64,000 nt of DNA, taken from assembly GCA_018971525.1 (NCBI GenBank), contig JAGXAR010000009.1:1-64000 (forward strand), given 5' to 3'. The notes beneath the pieces are model-generated. The model was not told the DNA's origin, did no database searches, and saw only the letters and a list, made by a program, of their open reading frames with translations. Below, piece after piece: positions 26,845 through 36,062 of this stretch (positions within the stretch are counted from its first letter, which is position 1; each line of letters begins with the position of its first letter). The translations under genes were made by a program, and so were the position numbers. Source of the stretch: Nitrospirota bacterium (GTDB lineage Bacteria > Nitrospirota > Nitrospiria > Nitrospirales > Nitrospiraceae).

Positions 26845-29175
26845 ATGATTTCGACGCAGGCAGCCAATGCACGCACAGAGCCTGAGGCTCTATTCGCAGA
26901 TGTCATTGTTCCGCGGCATCTGGCAGGCCCGTTTACCTACACCGTGCCATTGTCGCTCCGACCCACGCTGCGCATTGGACATCGGGTGCTCGTGCCCTTC
27001 GGACGATCGATTCTCCAGGGTGCGGTGGTCGCTCTCTCCCATGTTCTTCCTCATGGTCTCGATCGAGCACGCCTCAAGGAGATTCAATCATTGCTCCCGA
27101 AGGGGGCTGCAACAGATGTGTCCTCAAACCTGTTCCAGCTCTCACGACAGGTGGCTGAACAGTATGTCGCGCCATGGGGGCAATGTCTCAGGTTGGTGTT
27201 GCCTCCGGCACCCAAACCACGAGCGCAGGGCAGCCACTACGAACTGACCGAGGAAGGGCGGGCGGCACTCGCGGACCGCAAACCCTGCTCGGTGAAGGCG
27301 CGGGCACTTCTCACTAGGCTTGGGAAAAAACCGTCAGGACTTCGCCGGTCGTCTCGCACTCCTGGTACTAGCGACTTGTTGCATGATCTCAAGGCTCGCG
27401 GATGGGTGATGGAGGTCCAGGACCAGGTCCTGCCGTCTGTCTTGACGGCCCCCATTGCCCGAGCTTCCAGACAGCTAAACCAGGGCAATTCCGTTATCAC
27501 CACACCGTTCACTCCTGACCCCGCAATGTCTTGGGCAGAGCCACTGTTCGAAGCGCTGAGAGGCCAGGGACCGTCTCGGGTTCTGTTGCAGGGTCCCTGG
27601 ACCGATCGGTTGGGGCAGTTACGGAAGGCTGTTCGCCTGGTGCTCGACCGTGGACAGACGGTCCTCATCATCGTTGGCGAAGCAGAACGGGCCCAATGGG
27701 TGGCAGGCTTGATCCGTGATGATGAGACAGGCATCGTCCCTGTCTGTTTCCATAGCGGTCTTTCAGACCAGGTGAAAGCCCAGTTGTGGGATCAGATTTA
27801 TCGGCAGGTCGTTCGAGTGGTCGTGGGAACCCGTTCGGCCATCTTTCTCCCGCTGTATGAGCTCGGGGCAATTTGGATAGAGGGAGAAGAAGATGCGGCG
27901 CTCAAAGAAGCACAAGAACCGCGCTACCATGCACGGGAAGTGGCCTGGTTGAGAGCGCAGAATGAACAGGCGGTGCTGGTCCTGAGCTCGTCCCATCCCT
28001 CCCTTGAGACTAGAGCGGCGGTGGAACAATGCGGGATCGTTGTACGCAAGCTCACGCCGTCTGATGCGCGACCGAGCGTACAGGTCGTTGATTTACGCGA
28101 TCATGGTCGCGGCACGGTGCTGAGCCAGCCACTCGTTCGGGCAATCGAGCAGGCGATCGATCGCCGGGCCGGTGTCCTCTTGTTTCTCAACCGGAAGGGC
28201 TATGCCGGTGCCCTCGTCTGTCGTGACTGCGGCGAGGTTCCCCGCTGTCCTGCCTGTCGCGTGGCGCTGATGTACTCTCGGCAGGCGGGTCGTCTGTTCT
28301 GTTCCTACTGCGGGGACGTTGCGTCCATTCCCGAGACCTGCGCCTCCTGTTCCGGCCCTCGCATGCAGTTGATCGGGGAGGGCACAGAGCGGGTGGAAGA
28401 GGATGCGAAGCGATTGTTTCCCCACGCGGAAGTAATTCGGCTCGATGGAGATACCATGCGGAGACCAGTCCAGGCCGAGGCCCTCTGGCGGAGGGTCGAG
28501 CAAGGCGAGTGGGATATCATCGTCGGGACGCAACTGCTGCTGCGGCGCGGGCCTCTTCCGACGATGGGCCTCGTTGGGATTGTGCAGGCGGACACTGGAC
28601 TCAGCCTGCCGGATTTCCGATCCGCCGAACGTACCTATCATACGCTCCTCGATGCGGTCAGTCTCGCCGGTCCGGCAGGGGCTGGCGGCCAGGTTATCGT
28701 GCAGACCTATCTGTCATCTCATCATGCGATTCAGGCTGTGGCTCAGAATGACGAATCCGTCTTCCTATCTGAGGAGCTGTCCCATCGGGCGGCATTGGGG
28801 TATCCGCCCGCGGTTTATCTGATTGCTCTCCTTGTATCGGGGACCGACGAGACAATGGTTCGCGATGCAGCCACGGCCTGGGTGGCTCGACTCACCGCCT
28901 GCGCTTCACCGCCTGTGGCCGGACAGACGGATGCGGCAAAAGCCCATTCGACGGCTCAATCGATTGGTCGGCCCGACCATCTCACTGTTCTGGGGCCAGT
29001 TCCCTCTCCGGTGTCGAAACTCCGGGGGCGGTATCGGTGGCAAATTCTCGTGAAATCGCTCGAACGGGAAGCGGGGCTCGAAGCGGTGCGGATCACGGTC
29101 AAGGAAATGGAGCTGACTCGTCGACGCCGGGCCATCAAGTTCGATGTCGACGTCGATCCGATCGAGATGTGGTAG
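26845..29175 (+). CDS. priA: PriA-family protein with degenerate helicase motifs
   Basis: About 776 residues, matching PriA in length and order. The N-terminal DNA-binding domain begins FADVIVPRHLAGPFTYTVP. The zinc-binding cysteines are intact (CRDCGEVPRCPAC, CSYCGDV, CASCSG). The ATPase motifs are not: the P-loop position reads LLQGPWTDRLG (residues about 247-257) instead of GxTGSGKT, the DEEH box reads IEGEED (346-350), and motif VI reads AVSLAGPAGAGG (about 604) instead of VAGRAGR. The fold around them is preserved (DFRSAERTYHTLL, LGYPPAVYLI). It probably recognises forks and loads partners without unwinding, as proposed for actinobacterial PriA. ATG 26845 gives the family N-terminus; GTG 26737 lies before a hairpin. 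Confidence 0.88.
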   Translation: MISTQAANARTEPEALFADVIVPRHLAGPFTYTVPLSLRPTLRIGHRVLVPFGRSILQGAVVALSHVLPHGLDRARLKEIQSLLPKGAATDVSSNLFQLSRQVAEQYVAPWGQCLRLVLPPAPKPRAQGSHYELTEEGRAALADRKPCSVKARALLTRLGKKPSGLRRSSRTPGTSDLLHDLKARGWVMEVQDQVLPSVLTAPIARASRQLNQGNSVITTPFTPDPAMSWAEPLFEALRGQGPSRVLLQGPWTDRLGQLRKAVRLVLDRGQTVLIIVGEAERAQWVAGLIRDDETGIVPVCFHSGLSDQVKAQLWDQIYRQVVRVVVGTRSAIFLPLYELGAIWIEGEEDAALKEAQEPRYHAREVAWLRAQNEQAVLVLSSSHPSLETRAAVEQCGIVVRKLTPSDARPSVQVVDLRDHGRGTVLSQPLVRAIEQAIDRRAGVLLFLNRKGYAGALVCRDCGEVPRCPACRVALMYSRQAGRLFCSYCGDVASIPETCASCSGPRMQLIGEGTERVEEDAKRLFPHAEVIRLDGDTMRRPVQAEALWRRVEQGEWDIIVGTQLLLRRGPLPTMGLVGIVQADTGLSLPDFRSAERTYHTLLDAVSLAGPAGAGGQVIVQTYLSSHHAIQAVAQNDESVFLSEELSHRAALGYPPAVYLIALLVSGTDETMVRDAATAWVARLTACASPPVAGQTDAAKAHSTAQSIGRPDHLTVLGPVPSPVSKLRGRYRWQILVKSLEREAGLEAVRITVKEMELTRRRRAIKFDVDVDPIEMW

Positions 29176-29623
29176 GTGATACCTGTTCCTGCCGGGGCCG
29201 TCCTGATTGCGGCGCAGGTGGATGGCTGTCGGGTGCATCGGTTGATGAGGCGGCGACGGGTTGACCGGCGCGTTTGAAGAGCCCATAGGAAAATGTGATC
29301 CAAAAGACCGCCGCGAAGAGTCCTGTCAGAACGGCTGAGAGGATCGTCCCTATTTGTTCGTCGGTCGGTTCTGTCGTGGCCGAGCGGACCTGAACCATCG
29401 TCACGATGGGCCACGCAAGACTCTCAAGGCCCAGCAACAGGGTGGTCCAGGCCCAGACCAGACCGATCGTGCGCCCCTGCCAGATCAGAAACCCTGCGAC
29501 GCCTCCTGAGACGAGAAAGATTCCCCAAGGTGGGAATGAGTCCCACGCCAGCCAGGCACCCGTCGCCACGACGAAGCTGCCAAGCAGGGCATTGAGTTGG
29601 GGGCTCCACCATGTGGTGACCAT
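29135..29623 (-). CDS. small membrane protein, four-helix
   Basis: About 162 residues with four hydrophobic segments (in ALLGSFVVATGAWLAW, GIFLVSGGVAGFLIW, TTLLLGLESLAWPIVTM and AVLTGLFAAVFWITFSY), then a polar Arg/Ser/Pro-rich tail. No family is recognised. ATG 29623 is chosen because GGAGAA lies about 10 bases before it; longer starts to 29740 would overlap the neighbouring response regulator. The last 41 bases overlap the end of priA on the opposite strand, a convergent overlap. Confidence 0.6.
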   Translation of the reverse strand: MVTTWWSPQLNALLGSFVVATGAWLAWDSFPPWGIFLVSGGVAGFLIWQGRTIGLVWAWTTLLLGLESLAWPIVTMVQVRSATTEPTDEQIGTILSAVLTGLFAAVFWITFSYGLFKRAGQPVAASSTDAPDSHPPAPQSGRPRQEQVSPTTSRSDRRRHRT

Positions 29624-29723
29624 ACCGGTTGGGTTCTCCGTGGGCGATGCGCGGGCTAGTGTGAGTTCTGACGGGGTGGTTGTCAATGGAGGTGCCCGTT
29701 GGCGGGCTGGGAACGAAACAAGG

Positions 29724-30095
29724 CTAGGCTTGCAATTCAACTTGGATGGTGTCGAGGAGGGCCTTCATCTCAAAAGGCTTCTGAAGAGTGCGGTGGGCGC
29801 CCAACATTTTGGCGACGTCGAGAAAATTGAGAATACCAATCATGTCACTGCCGCCGGTGATCGCGATGACTTTCACCTTTGGGAATTCCCGTCGCAACGT
29901 GGCGATGGTTTCCAGGCCATCCTGATCGGGCATGAGAATGTCCATAATGACCAGGTCGGCCGGGGCTAGCCGATACTGCTGGAGGGCCTCCTTCCCATCA
30001 CGCGCTTCCGTGACGTGATAGCCGGCTTGCTCCAATGCTTCGTGAAGCAGTTGGCGGATTTGGTCTTCGTCATCGACGACTAGAATAGATGGCAT
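29724..30095 (-). CDS. single-domain response regulator
   Basis: A 123-residue receiver. The acidic pair is in ILVVDDEDQIRQLL, the phosphoacceptor aspartate in DLVIMDILMPDQDGL, the conserved Thr in IAITGGSD and the lysine in TLQKPFEMKAL. There is no output domain. ATG 30095 gives the normal MPSILVVDDE opening with GAGGGA just before it; the longer frame to 30200 adds unrelated residues. No kinase is adjacent, so it is an orphan CheY-like protein in this window. Confidence 0.88.
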   Translation of the reverse strand: MPSILVVDDEDQIRQLLHEALEQAGYHVTEARDGKEALQQYRLAPADLVIMDILMPDQDGLETIATLRREFPKVKVIAITGGSDMIGILNFLDVAKMLGAHRTLQKPFEMKALLDTIQVELQA

Positions 30096-30218
30096 CGTAT
30101 CCCTCGGCTTCGGTGAATGACTTCGGATCTCGGTTCCCTGCGCTGCTGGGTCTTCCAGAGTAGACTTCCGGACTGTACCATCTCCCTGATGAGCGGGCAA
30201 ACAAACAATGCGTCCTCG

Positions 30219-30491
30219 TCAGTGCCGGTGCCATATCAACATCGACACGAAGGAGCTTGATGTTCGGTTCGGCTGATGGTGAGGCTCCTGGACATGAACA
30301 ATGGTACGGTGAGGCAGAGTAAAACCAGTCACGTCGCTGAGACCACCGCTGCGTTCGAAGAATGCGAGAGTCGTTGTTGATAATTCATTGAGGAGAAGCG
30401 GGACTGTGGGTGTGGGAAAACGCACCGGGGCCGTGCCGGTGGTGAAATCCTGGGTCGTCAGTTGGGGGCTGTCAGCATGCACCGACTTCAT
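30219..30491 (-). CDS. possible small hypothetical protein
   Basis: A 90-residue frame (MKSVHADSPQLTTQDF start) with GAGGTG about 8 bases before the ATG. It has no recognised domain and no membrane segment. It lies alone between a response regulator and tRNA-Leu, in a stretch of about 430 bases with nothing else. The ribosome-binding site is the only evidence for translation. Confidence 0.35.
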   Translation of the reverse strand: MKSVHADSPQLTTQDFTTGTAPVRFPTPTVPLLLNELSTTTLAFFERSGGLSDVTGFTLPHRTIVHVQEPHHQPNRTSSSFVSMLIWHRH

Positions 30492-30629
30492 CGCGATCCA
30501 CCTCAGCCGGTTGGTCAGTGGCGGTTCGTTGCACGGGGTCAATGGGGAAGGCGCAGCGTCCTGCGGAACGGGAACAGGAGTCTAGATTTGAACGAGTCGG
30601 AGACACGGGGGTCAGCAGGAAGAAAGAGG

Positions 30630-30713
30630 TGGTGCCGAAGGCGGGACTTGAACCCGCACGGCTTGCGCCACACGCCCCTCAAACGTGCGTGTCTGCCATT
30701 TCACCACTTCGGC
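30630..30713 (-). tRNA. tRNA-Leu (anticodon GAG)
   Basis: Read on the minus strand: acceptor GCCGAAG pairs with CTTCGGC, followed by discriminator A and an encoded CCA. The anticodon stem CACGT/GCGTG encloses the loop TTGAGGG, giving GAG, which reads CUC and CUU. It has the long variable arm of class II tRNAs and the GGTTCAAGTCC T-arm. The anticodon pairing includes one G-U pair. Confidence 0.95.
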
Positions 30714-30831
30714 ATCTGAGGTCACTTCGAAGACGAGGGAGCTGCATTATAGAAGTGGGCCAAAATCCTTGTCAATCAATAGACGCTCCGGTAGAATTGA
30801 ACGGCTCATACTCACCGGGTCCTCCAACGTT

Positions 30832-31542
30832 GTGCAGAGTCACCACAGCCCCACTTCCACGCTTGACGATGTTGCTGAACGACGGGCACAAGGGTCCGTC
30901 GCCGCGTTGTTTGACGTCGACAACACACTTCTGCCGGGAGAGGCCAGCGAGGTACGGTTCTTCCGGTTTCTGTGGCGGCGTGGTCTGGTGGGATGGGGCG
31001 AGTTGAGTCGGAGTGCGGCCTGGCTGGCGGGGCACGTGCCCCCGTTCTCGCTGCATTCGCTCCGAGAACGAAAAGTCTATCTGACGGGCAAGCGTTCCAC
31101 AGACATTGAATCGTATGCGAGGGAGTTCTGTCAGGCCGAGATGATCGGCAAGCTGTCTCTGCAGGGTCGCGCAAGGCTGGACGCGCATCGACAGGCCGGT
31201 CACCAGCTGATTCTTGTGACTGGCGCGCCTGAGTTTTTGATCGGGCCCCTTGCGGAGTTTTTGGACGTGCGCACGGTCTTCGCGGCGAAGCCGGAGCAGC
31301 GGGATTCAGTCTATACCGGTGCGTTGATTCCCCCGTTGCCCTATGGTCCTGGCAAGCGTGAGCTGATCCTCGCCCATGCTCAGGGAATGGGCCTTGATCT
31401 GGCCGGTTCCTACGCCTATGGCGACAGTCCCGGCGATCACGACCTTCTTGAACTGGTCGGGTATCCCTTGGTGGTCAATCCGATCCGGGGCATGGCCCGT
31501 ACGGCGCGCCGCCGCGGCTGGCCTGTCACGATGTGGAAGTAG
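30832..31542 (+). CDS. HAD-superfamily (IB, SerB-like) hydrolase
   Basis: About 236 residues. HAD motif I is ALFDVDNTLL (nucleophile Asp and acid/base Asp), motif II is LILVTGAPEFL, and motif III/IV is YGDSPGDHDLLELVG. The helical cap between motifs I and II fits the HAD-IB phosphoserine phosphatase-like group, some of which act on lipid or sugar phosphates. The start is uncertain: the frame runs back over the tRNA-Leu, so GTG 30832 is taken as the first start clear of it, although no good Shine-Dalgarno was seen. The substrate cannot be told from sequence. Confidence 0.75.
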   Translation: MQSHHSPTSTLDDVAERRAQGSVAALFDVDNTLLPGEASEVRFFRFLWRRGLVGWGELSRSAAWLAGHVPPFSLHSLRERKVYLTGKRSTDIESYAREFCQAEMIGKLSLQGRARLDAHRQAGHQLILVTGAPEFLIGPLAEFLDVRTVFAAKPEQRDSVYTGALIPPLPYGPGKRELILAHAQGMGLDLAGSYAYGDSPGDHDLLELVGYPLVVNPIRGMARTARRRGWPVTMWK

Positions 31543-31638
31543 AGCCGTGAATCGTTCGACGTTAACCGATTTTTCGCTCATACAGTTTCTGCACGTTTCC
31601 GGCTCGCGTTCCACCGTCAAGGTTTAACGTCTTGAGTT

Positions 31639-32274
31639 ATGCGCATTACCGAGATCTTCCATAGTATTCAAGGCGAGTCGAGCTACGTCGGACAGCCCTG
31701 TGTGTTTATACGGCTGACCGGATGCCCACTCCGCTGCACCTGGTGCGATACCGACTATGCTTTTTACGGAGGGCACGAGTACTCGATTGATGAGGTCCTG
31801 GGGAAGGTGCATAGCTATGGGTGCGGCCTCGTGGAGGTCACCGGAGGAGAACCGCTTGCCCAACCTGAGAGTCTCCGGTTCATTACCGGACTGTGCGATG
31901 CCGGCTATACAGTTCTCCTTGAGACCAGCGGCGCAGTCGATATCGCGCCAGTTGATCCACGTGCGCATGTCATCCTGGATGTGAAGTGTCCGGGGAGCGG
32001 CATGACAGATCGGATGTACTGGCCGAATCTTTCCAGGCTGGCGGTCAAAGACGAGGCGAAGTTTGTCCTGGCCAATCGAGCCGATTACGACTGGGCCCGT
32101 GAGATTCTTACCCGGTATGACTTAGCCATCCGCTGTATGGTGCTCTTTAGTCCGGTCTTCGGTACGCTCGATATGCGTCAGCTGGCAGAATGGATTCTGG
32201 CCGATCGTCTGCCGGTGCGTTTCCAATTGCAGATGCACAAGTACATATGGGCACCGGATATGCGAGGGGTGTGA
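31639..32274 (+). CDS. queE: 7-carboxy-7-deazaguanine synthase
   Basis: A 211-residue radical SAM enzyme of queuosine synthesis, converting carboxytetrahydropterin to CDG. The cluster motif is CPLRCTWCDTDYAF (CX3CX2C), preceded by SIQGESSYVGQPCVFIRLTG, the QueE N-terminal signature. GGEPL is the SAM-binding motif. The length is typical. It stands between the HAD gene and pepA on the same strand; other queuosine genes are not in the window. Confidence 0.9.
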   Translation: MRITEIFHSIQGESSYVGQPCVFIRLTGCPLRCTWCDTDYAFYGGHEYSIDEVLGKVHSYGCGLVEVTGGEPLAQPESLRFITGLCDAGYTVLLETSGAVDIAPVDPRAHVILDVKCPGSGMTDRMYWPNLSRLAVKDEAKFVLANRADYDWAREILTRYDLAIRCMVLFSPVFGTLDMRQLAEWILADRLPVRFQLQMHKYIWAPDMRGV

Positions 32275-32374
32275 GGAGCGCGAAGCGTATCTCGTGATGC
32301 GTGACGCGCAGGAAGGCAACTGATCGATGGACGAAAACGACGCTTCACGAGCGACGAGAACGAAGGAGACGTGA

Positions 32375-33886
32375 ATGAAGATCATGCAGGTTAAGGTACA
32401 GGTTGGGCGAGCGGAGACCGCAGCCACAGAGGTGTTGGTGGTCACGCATTGTGAAGGAGAGGGATTGGCCAAACAGGACGCGGCCCTGCTCGACCGGGCT
32501 CTCGGGGGTTCGTTGCGCAAGCTGGTGCAATCCAAGGAATTCGAAGGTAAGGCCAACGAAGTATTGCTGTATCACACGCAGGGCAAAGTACCTGCGAAGC
32601 GGCTTGTGCTGGTCGGTTTGGGCAAGAAGAACGAGGTTACGCTTGAGACGATCCGGCAAGCGATGGGCTCAGCCGCGAAGCGCGTTCGTCAGGCGAAGGC
32701 CGGCTCCTTTACGGTAGTGCTTCCGACCGTGATGCCTGGCGGGATGTCATTGGTCGAGGTGGCGCAAGCGATGGTTGAAGGGGCGATCCTGGGCAGTTAT
32801 CAGTTCACCGTCTATCGGAGCGAGGCTGCCTCCGGGCAAGACGTGGCGGGGATGAGGATTCTCATCCAGCAGAAGGGTCAGTTGCGGCAGGTCACTGAAG
32901 GAGTCCGGCGCGGCGTCGCTACGGCAGAGGCAACTGTTTTTGTCCGAGACCTCTGTAATCATCCCTCTAACGTCCTGAATCCCACCAGGGTCGCCAACGA
33001 AGCGAAGACCATCGCCAAAGCTGAAGGGATCACGATCAAGATTCTCGAGCAGAAAGAGATGGAGCGCTTGGGGATGGGTGCGCTGCTCGGTGTGGCGCGC
33101 GGGAGTCAGGAACCGCCCAAGTTCATCATCCTCGAATACAACGGAGCCAGGAAAAAAGACGGGCGGCCGGTCGTGCTGGTCGGGAAAACGATCACCTTCG
33201 ATACTGGCGGGATCTCGCTGAAGCCTGCCGAGAACATGGAACACATGAAGGCAGATATGACGGGGGGGGCCGAAGTGCTGGCCTCGATCCGGGCGGCGGC
33301 CAGACTCAAGCTCCCGCTGCGTCTCATCAGTATCTTGCCCGTGGCGGAAAACATGCCGGGTGGTCGGGCGATGAAGCCGGGCGATATCGTGAAGACGCTG
33401 TCGGGGAAGACCGTCGAAGTACAGAACACGGATGCGGAAGGCCGGCTCATCCTGGCCGACGGCCTCGCCTATGCGATGCGCTATAAGCCGGCGGCCTTGA
33501 TCGACATTGCGACGCTCACGGGGGCCTGTGTGGTGGCGCTCGGGCAATTCGCAATCGGGATGTTCGGGAGTGACCCGACGCTCAAAGAACAGGTTCGGAA
33601 GTCGGGGCAGAAGGCCGGCGAGCGGGTGTGGGAGATGCCCTTGTGGGAGGAATATTTCGAACAGCTCAAGAGTGACGTCGCCGATATGCGCAACATCGGC
33701 GGCCGTGGCGGCGGCATGATCACCGCGGCGCTCTTTCTGAGCAAGTTCGTGGGGGACTGTCCGTGGGTGCACCTCGATATTGCCAGTACGGATTGGAGCG
33801 AGCGGGAACGGGCCTACATCCCGAAGGGTCCCACCGCGATTGGAACCAGGTTATTGGTGCAGTACCTGATAGATCGGAGTCTCTAA
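32375..33886 (+). CDS. pepA: cytosol aminopeptidase (leucyl aminopeptidase, M17)
   Basis: A 503-residue M17 peptidase, the usual length. It removes N-terminal residues from peptides using two metal ions. The catalytic signature NTDAEGRL is present, as are the metal-binding segments GKTITFDTGGISLKP and MKADMTGGA. The C-terminal half holds NIGGRGGGMITAALFL and WVHLDIAST. AAGGAGA lies about 8 bases before ATG 32375. In some bacteria PepA also binds DNA in recombination; that is not visible here. nagZ follows 17 bases later, probably in the same operon. Confidence 0.95.
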   Translation: MKIMQVKVQVGRAETAATEVLVVTHCEGEGLAKQDAALLDRALGGSLRKLVQSKEFEGKANEVLLYHTQGKVPAKRLVLVGLGKKNEVTLETIRQAMGSAAKRVRQAKAGSFTVVLPTVMPGGMSLVEVAQAMVEGAILGSYQFTVYRSEAASGQDVAGMRILIQQKGQLRQVTEGVRRGVATAEATVFVRDLCNHPSNVLNPTRVANEAKTIAKAEGITIKILEQKEMERLGMGALLGVARGSQEPPKFIILEYNGARKKDGRPVVLVGKTITFDTGGISLKPAENMEHMKADMTGGAEVLASIRAAARLKLPLRLISILPVAENMPGGRAMKPGDIVKTLSGKTVEVQNTDAEGRLILADGLAYAMRYKPAALIDIATLTGACVVALGQFAIGMFGSDPTLKEQVRKSGQKAGERVWEMPLWEEYFEQLKSDVADMRNIGGRGGGMITAALFLSKFVGDCPWVHLDIASTDWSERERAYIPKGPTAIGTRLLVQYLIDRSL

Positions 33887-33903
33887 CGTTGGAACGACAT
33901 CGC

Positions 33904-35004
33904 ATGACCTCGCGCGAAAAGATCGGCCAGCTCTTCGTGGTCGGGTTTCTGGGCACGTCGGTGACGCCCGATCTGGCCTCGTTTATTAAAGAGTACAAGC
34001 CGGGCGGTGTCATTCTCTTCTCGCGAAATCTAGAGAGCGTCCAGCAGATGGTCGAACTGACCAACGATCTGCAGGCCTGTAGCCCTCATTCGCCTCTGTT
34101 GATCTCGATCGATCAAGAAGGTGGTCGGGTATCCCGTCTTCCGAAGGGTTTTACGATTTTCCCGCCCTGCGACCTGTTGGGCCGCTGCAACTCAACCGAA
34201 CTGGCCTATGCGGCTGCGGCCACCATTGCCAAGGAGCTGAGGGCGGTGGGCGTGAACATGAATATGGCGCCGGTCCTTGACGTGAACAGCAATCCGGACA
34301 ATCCGGTCATCGGAGACCGCGCGTTCGGCACGACGGCGGATGTGGTCTGTGAGCTGGGGTCGGCGACGGCGGCGGGGCTGCAAGACAACAAGGTCGTGGC
34401 CTGCGGGAAACATTTCCCGGGTCATGGCGATACGAATGCCGATTCCCACAAAGAACTTCCGGTGGTCGAAGCATCGCGGGAGCGATTGGAGGCTGTCGAA
34501 TTTCCCCCGTTCCGCCGTGCCGTTGAGCAGGGTGTCGCATCGATGATGACGGCGCACGTGCTCTACCGCGCCCTCGATCCGGAATTGCCCGCGACGCTCT
34601 CGCCGATTATCATCAACGGTTTCTTACGCCAGGAGCTGCGATACGACGGAGTGGTCTTGACGGATGACTTAGAGATGCACGCGATCATCGATCATTACGG
34701 GGTGGAAGACGCAGCGGTTCGTGCAGTGCTGGCAGGATGCGATGTCCTGTTGATTTGTAAAGATCGGGATCGGGAAGTCGCCGCCTTCGGGGCCGTAGAG
34801 CAGGCTGTGGCGTCCGGCACGATCTCCATCGAACGATTGAACCTTTCTGCGGCTCGAATCGCCCGCCTGAAAGACCGGTTTGTGGCGCCCTATCGGCCGG
34901 TGACGATCTCCGACGCGAAGCTCGTTGCGGGCTGTCGAACCCATCAGGCGTTGTTGCATACGATCGAACAGGTTCGGACGAGGTTATCGAACGTTGTGAT
35001 ATAG
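33904..35004 (+). CDS. nagZ: beta-N-acetylhexosaminidase (glycoside hydrolase 3)
   Basis: About 366 residues. NagZ cleaves N-acetylglucosamine from muropeptides in peptidoglycan recycling. The signature KHFPGHGDTNADSHKELP carries the catalytic His/Asp dyad, and VLTDDLEMHAI contains the nucleophile aspartate. ATG 33904 gives the usual REKIGQLFVVGFLG opening; TTG 33889 is a possible longer start, and frames from 33763 lie inside pepA. No signal peptide is present, as expected for a cytoplasmic NagZ. Confidence 0.92.
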   Translation: MTSREKIGQLFVVGFLGTSVTPDLASFIKEYKPGGVILFSRNLESVQQMVELTNDLQACSPHSPLLISIDQEGGRVSRLPKGFTIFPPCDLLGRCNSTELAYAAAATIAKELRAVGVNMNMAPVLDVNSNPDNPVIGDRAFGTTADVVCELGSATAAGLQDNKVVACGKHFPGHGDTNADSHKELPVVEASRERLEAVEFPPFRRAVEQGVASMMTAHVLYRALDPELPATLSPIIINGFLRQELRYDGVVLTDDLEMHAIIDHYGVEDAAVRAVLAGCDVLLICKDRDREVAAFGAVEQAVASGTISIERLNLSAARIARLKDRFVAPYRPVTISDAKLVAGCRTHQALLHTIEQVRTRLSNVVI

Positions 35005-35039
35005 CGCGAGAGAGATTTGGCTCTGGATAGGGAGGGGTT

Positions 35040-35426
35040 ATGGCACTGAAGAAGGGCGATGTCCTCGATGAATTCAAGCGGCATCCACATGCCTGTGGGT
35101 TGGTCGTCAAAGTCATGGGCGGTGGCGAGGGATTTGAGAAGATCGTCTGTTGCGGCCATGCCCTGACAGAAGAGGATTTGGTGCCCGATGTGGCGACCGC
35201 GCGTGGACGGAAAAAGGGGAACTTGCCCCCTGCCGTCGTTCTCGACGAAAAGAAGCTGTATCCGGAATCCTGCGGGCTCCGCGTCATGATCATAGACGGA
35301 GGAGCCGGCTTCACAGAAATTCGCTGCTGTGGTCATTCGCTGACGGCCAGCTCGATGCGGGATCTTCAATATGGCAAGATGCGGGGACCTGAACCCGACG
35401 TGACGGGGCCGGCGGGAACAGCCTAG
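35040..35426 (+). CDS. protein with two tandem Cys/CCGH repeats
   Basis: A 128-residue protein of no family I recognise. It is an internal duplication: residues about 19-43 (CGLVVKVMGGGEGF then CCGHALT) and about 78-102 (CGLRVMIIDGGAGF then CCGHSLT). In each half the first cysteine is 18 residues before the tandem pair (C19 and C37-C38; C78 and C96-C97), followed at once by glycine-histidine. The pattern looks like two equivalent metal-binding or redox sites. Each half is preceded by a PHA/PES-type segment. There is no signal peptide. GGGAGG just upstream supports ATG 35040. Position between nagZ and the PsiE gene gives no function. Confidence 0.72.
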   Translation: MALKKGDVLDEFKRHPHACGLVVKVMGGGEGFEKIVCCGHALTEEDLVPDVATARGRKKGNLPPAVVLDEKKLYPESCGLRVMIIDGGAGFTEIRCCGHSLTASSMRDLQYGKMRGPEPDVTGPAGTA

Positions 35427-35443
35427 CGGTGTCGGGTGGAGGA

Positions 35444-35923
35444 ATGATGGAGCACCGAAGAGAGCTCATGAAACGTTGGTGCGGTGCCATGGAATGGCTC
35501 GACCGGCTCGGGTACCTCACTGCAGGATTTAGCCTGCTGGTCCTGGGGATGCTCATCTTCGCCCAGGCCTGGTACGTCTTCGTCACCAAAGCCGGTCAGA
35601 TTGGGCTCCTGTCCTCAGGCCTGAAGCTCCTAAACGACCTGCTTCTCGTCATCATTCTGCTCGAGTTGTTCCGAACCGTCATCCGGTTTCTACAGACGGA
35701 AATCCTCGATCTCGAACCCTATCTTGCCGTCGGCATCATTGCCTGCACGAGGCGAGTCCTCACGGCCAGTGCGGAACTGTCCCATCTTCCTTCCATGACC
35801 GACACGCAATTTTATCAGTACCTCATGGACGTGGGCTTGAACGTTACGGTCATCATGGTGCTGACCATTGGGGTCTATTTGATTCGCAAGCGCCCGGTGG
35901 AATCCACGACCACGCCACCATAG
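35444..35923 (+). CDS. PsiE-family membrane protein
   Basis: About 159 residues with four membrane helices (about residues 25-45, 58-80, 88-108 and 125-147). The pattern LLLVIILLELFRTVIRF and the following EPYLAVGIIACTRRVL matches the phosphate-starvation-inducible PsiE family of unknown function. GTGGAGG at 35436-35442 points to ATG 35444 or 35447; the GTG at 35429 is less likely. It follows the CCGH gene by 17 bases and may be co-transcribed. Confidence 0.75.
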   Translation: MMEHRRELMKRWCGAMEWLDRLGYLTAGFSLLVLGMLIFAQAWYVFVTKAGQIGLLSSGLKLLNDLLLVIILLELFRTVIRFLQTEILDLEPYLAVGIIACTRRVLTASAELSHLPSMTDTQFYQYLMDVGLNVTVIMVLTIGVYLIRKRPVESTTTPP

Positions 35924-36062
35924 ATTTCCGCTTTTTACAGCGAGTCGCGTCTTTGCTCAGAAGTGATGGCCCGGTTGCCTCCAACTGCCCGCGCAAGAGG
36001 GAGCAACCTCCTTGCCCTCCTCTTCCCTCTTATGGCATCATGCGACCCTCTTGGAGACGGGC

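Noticed and set aside
30685-30831. Longer start for the HAD hydrolase
   Set aside because: The frame would begin inside tRNA-Leu on the opposite strand; a start after the tRNA is more likely.
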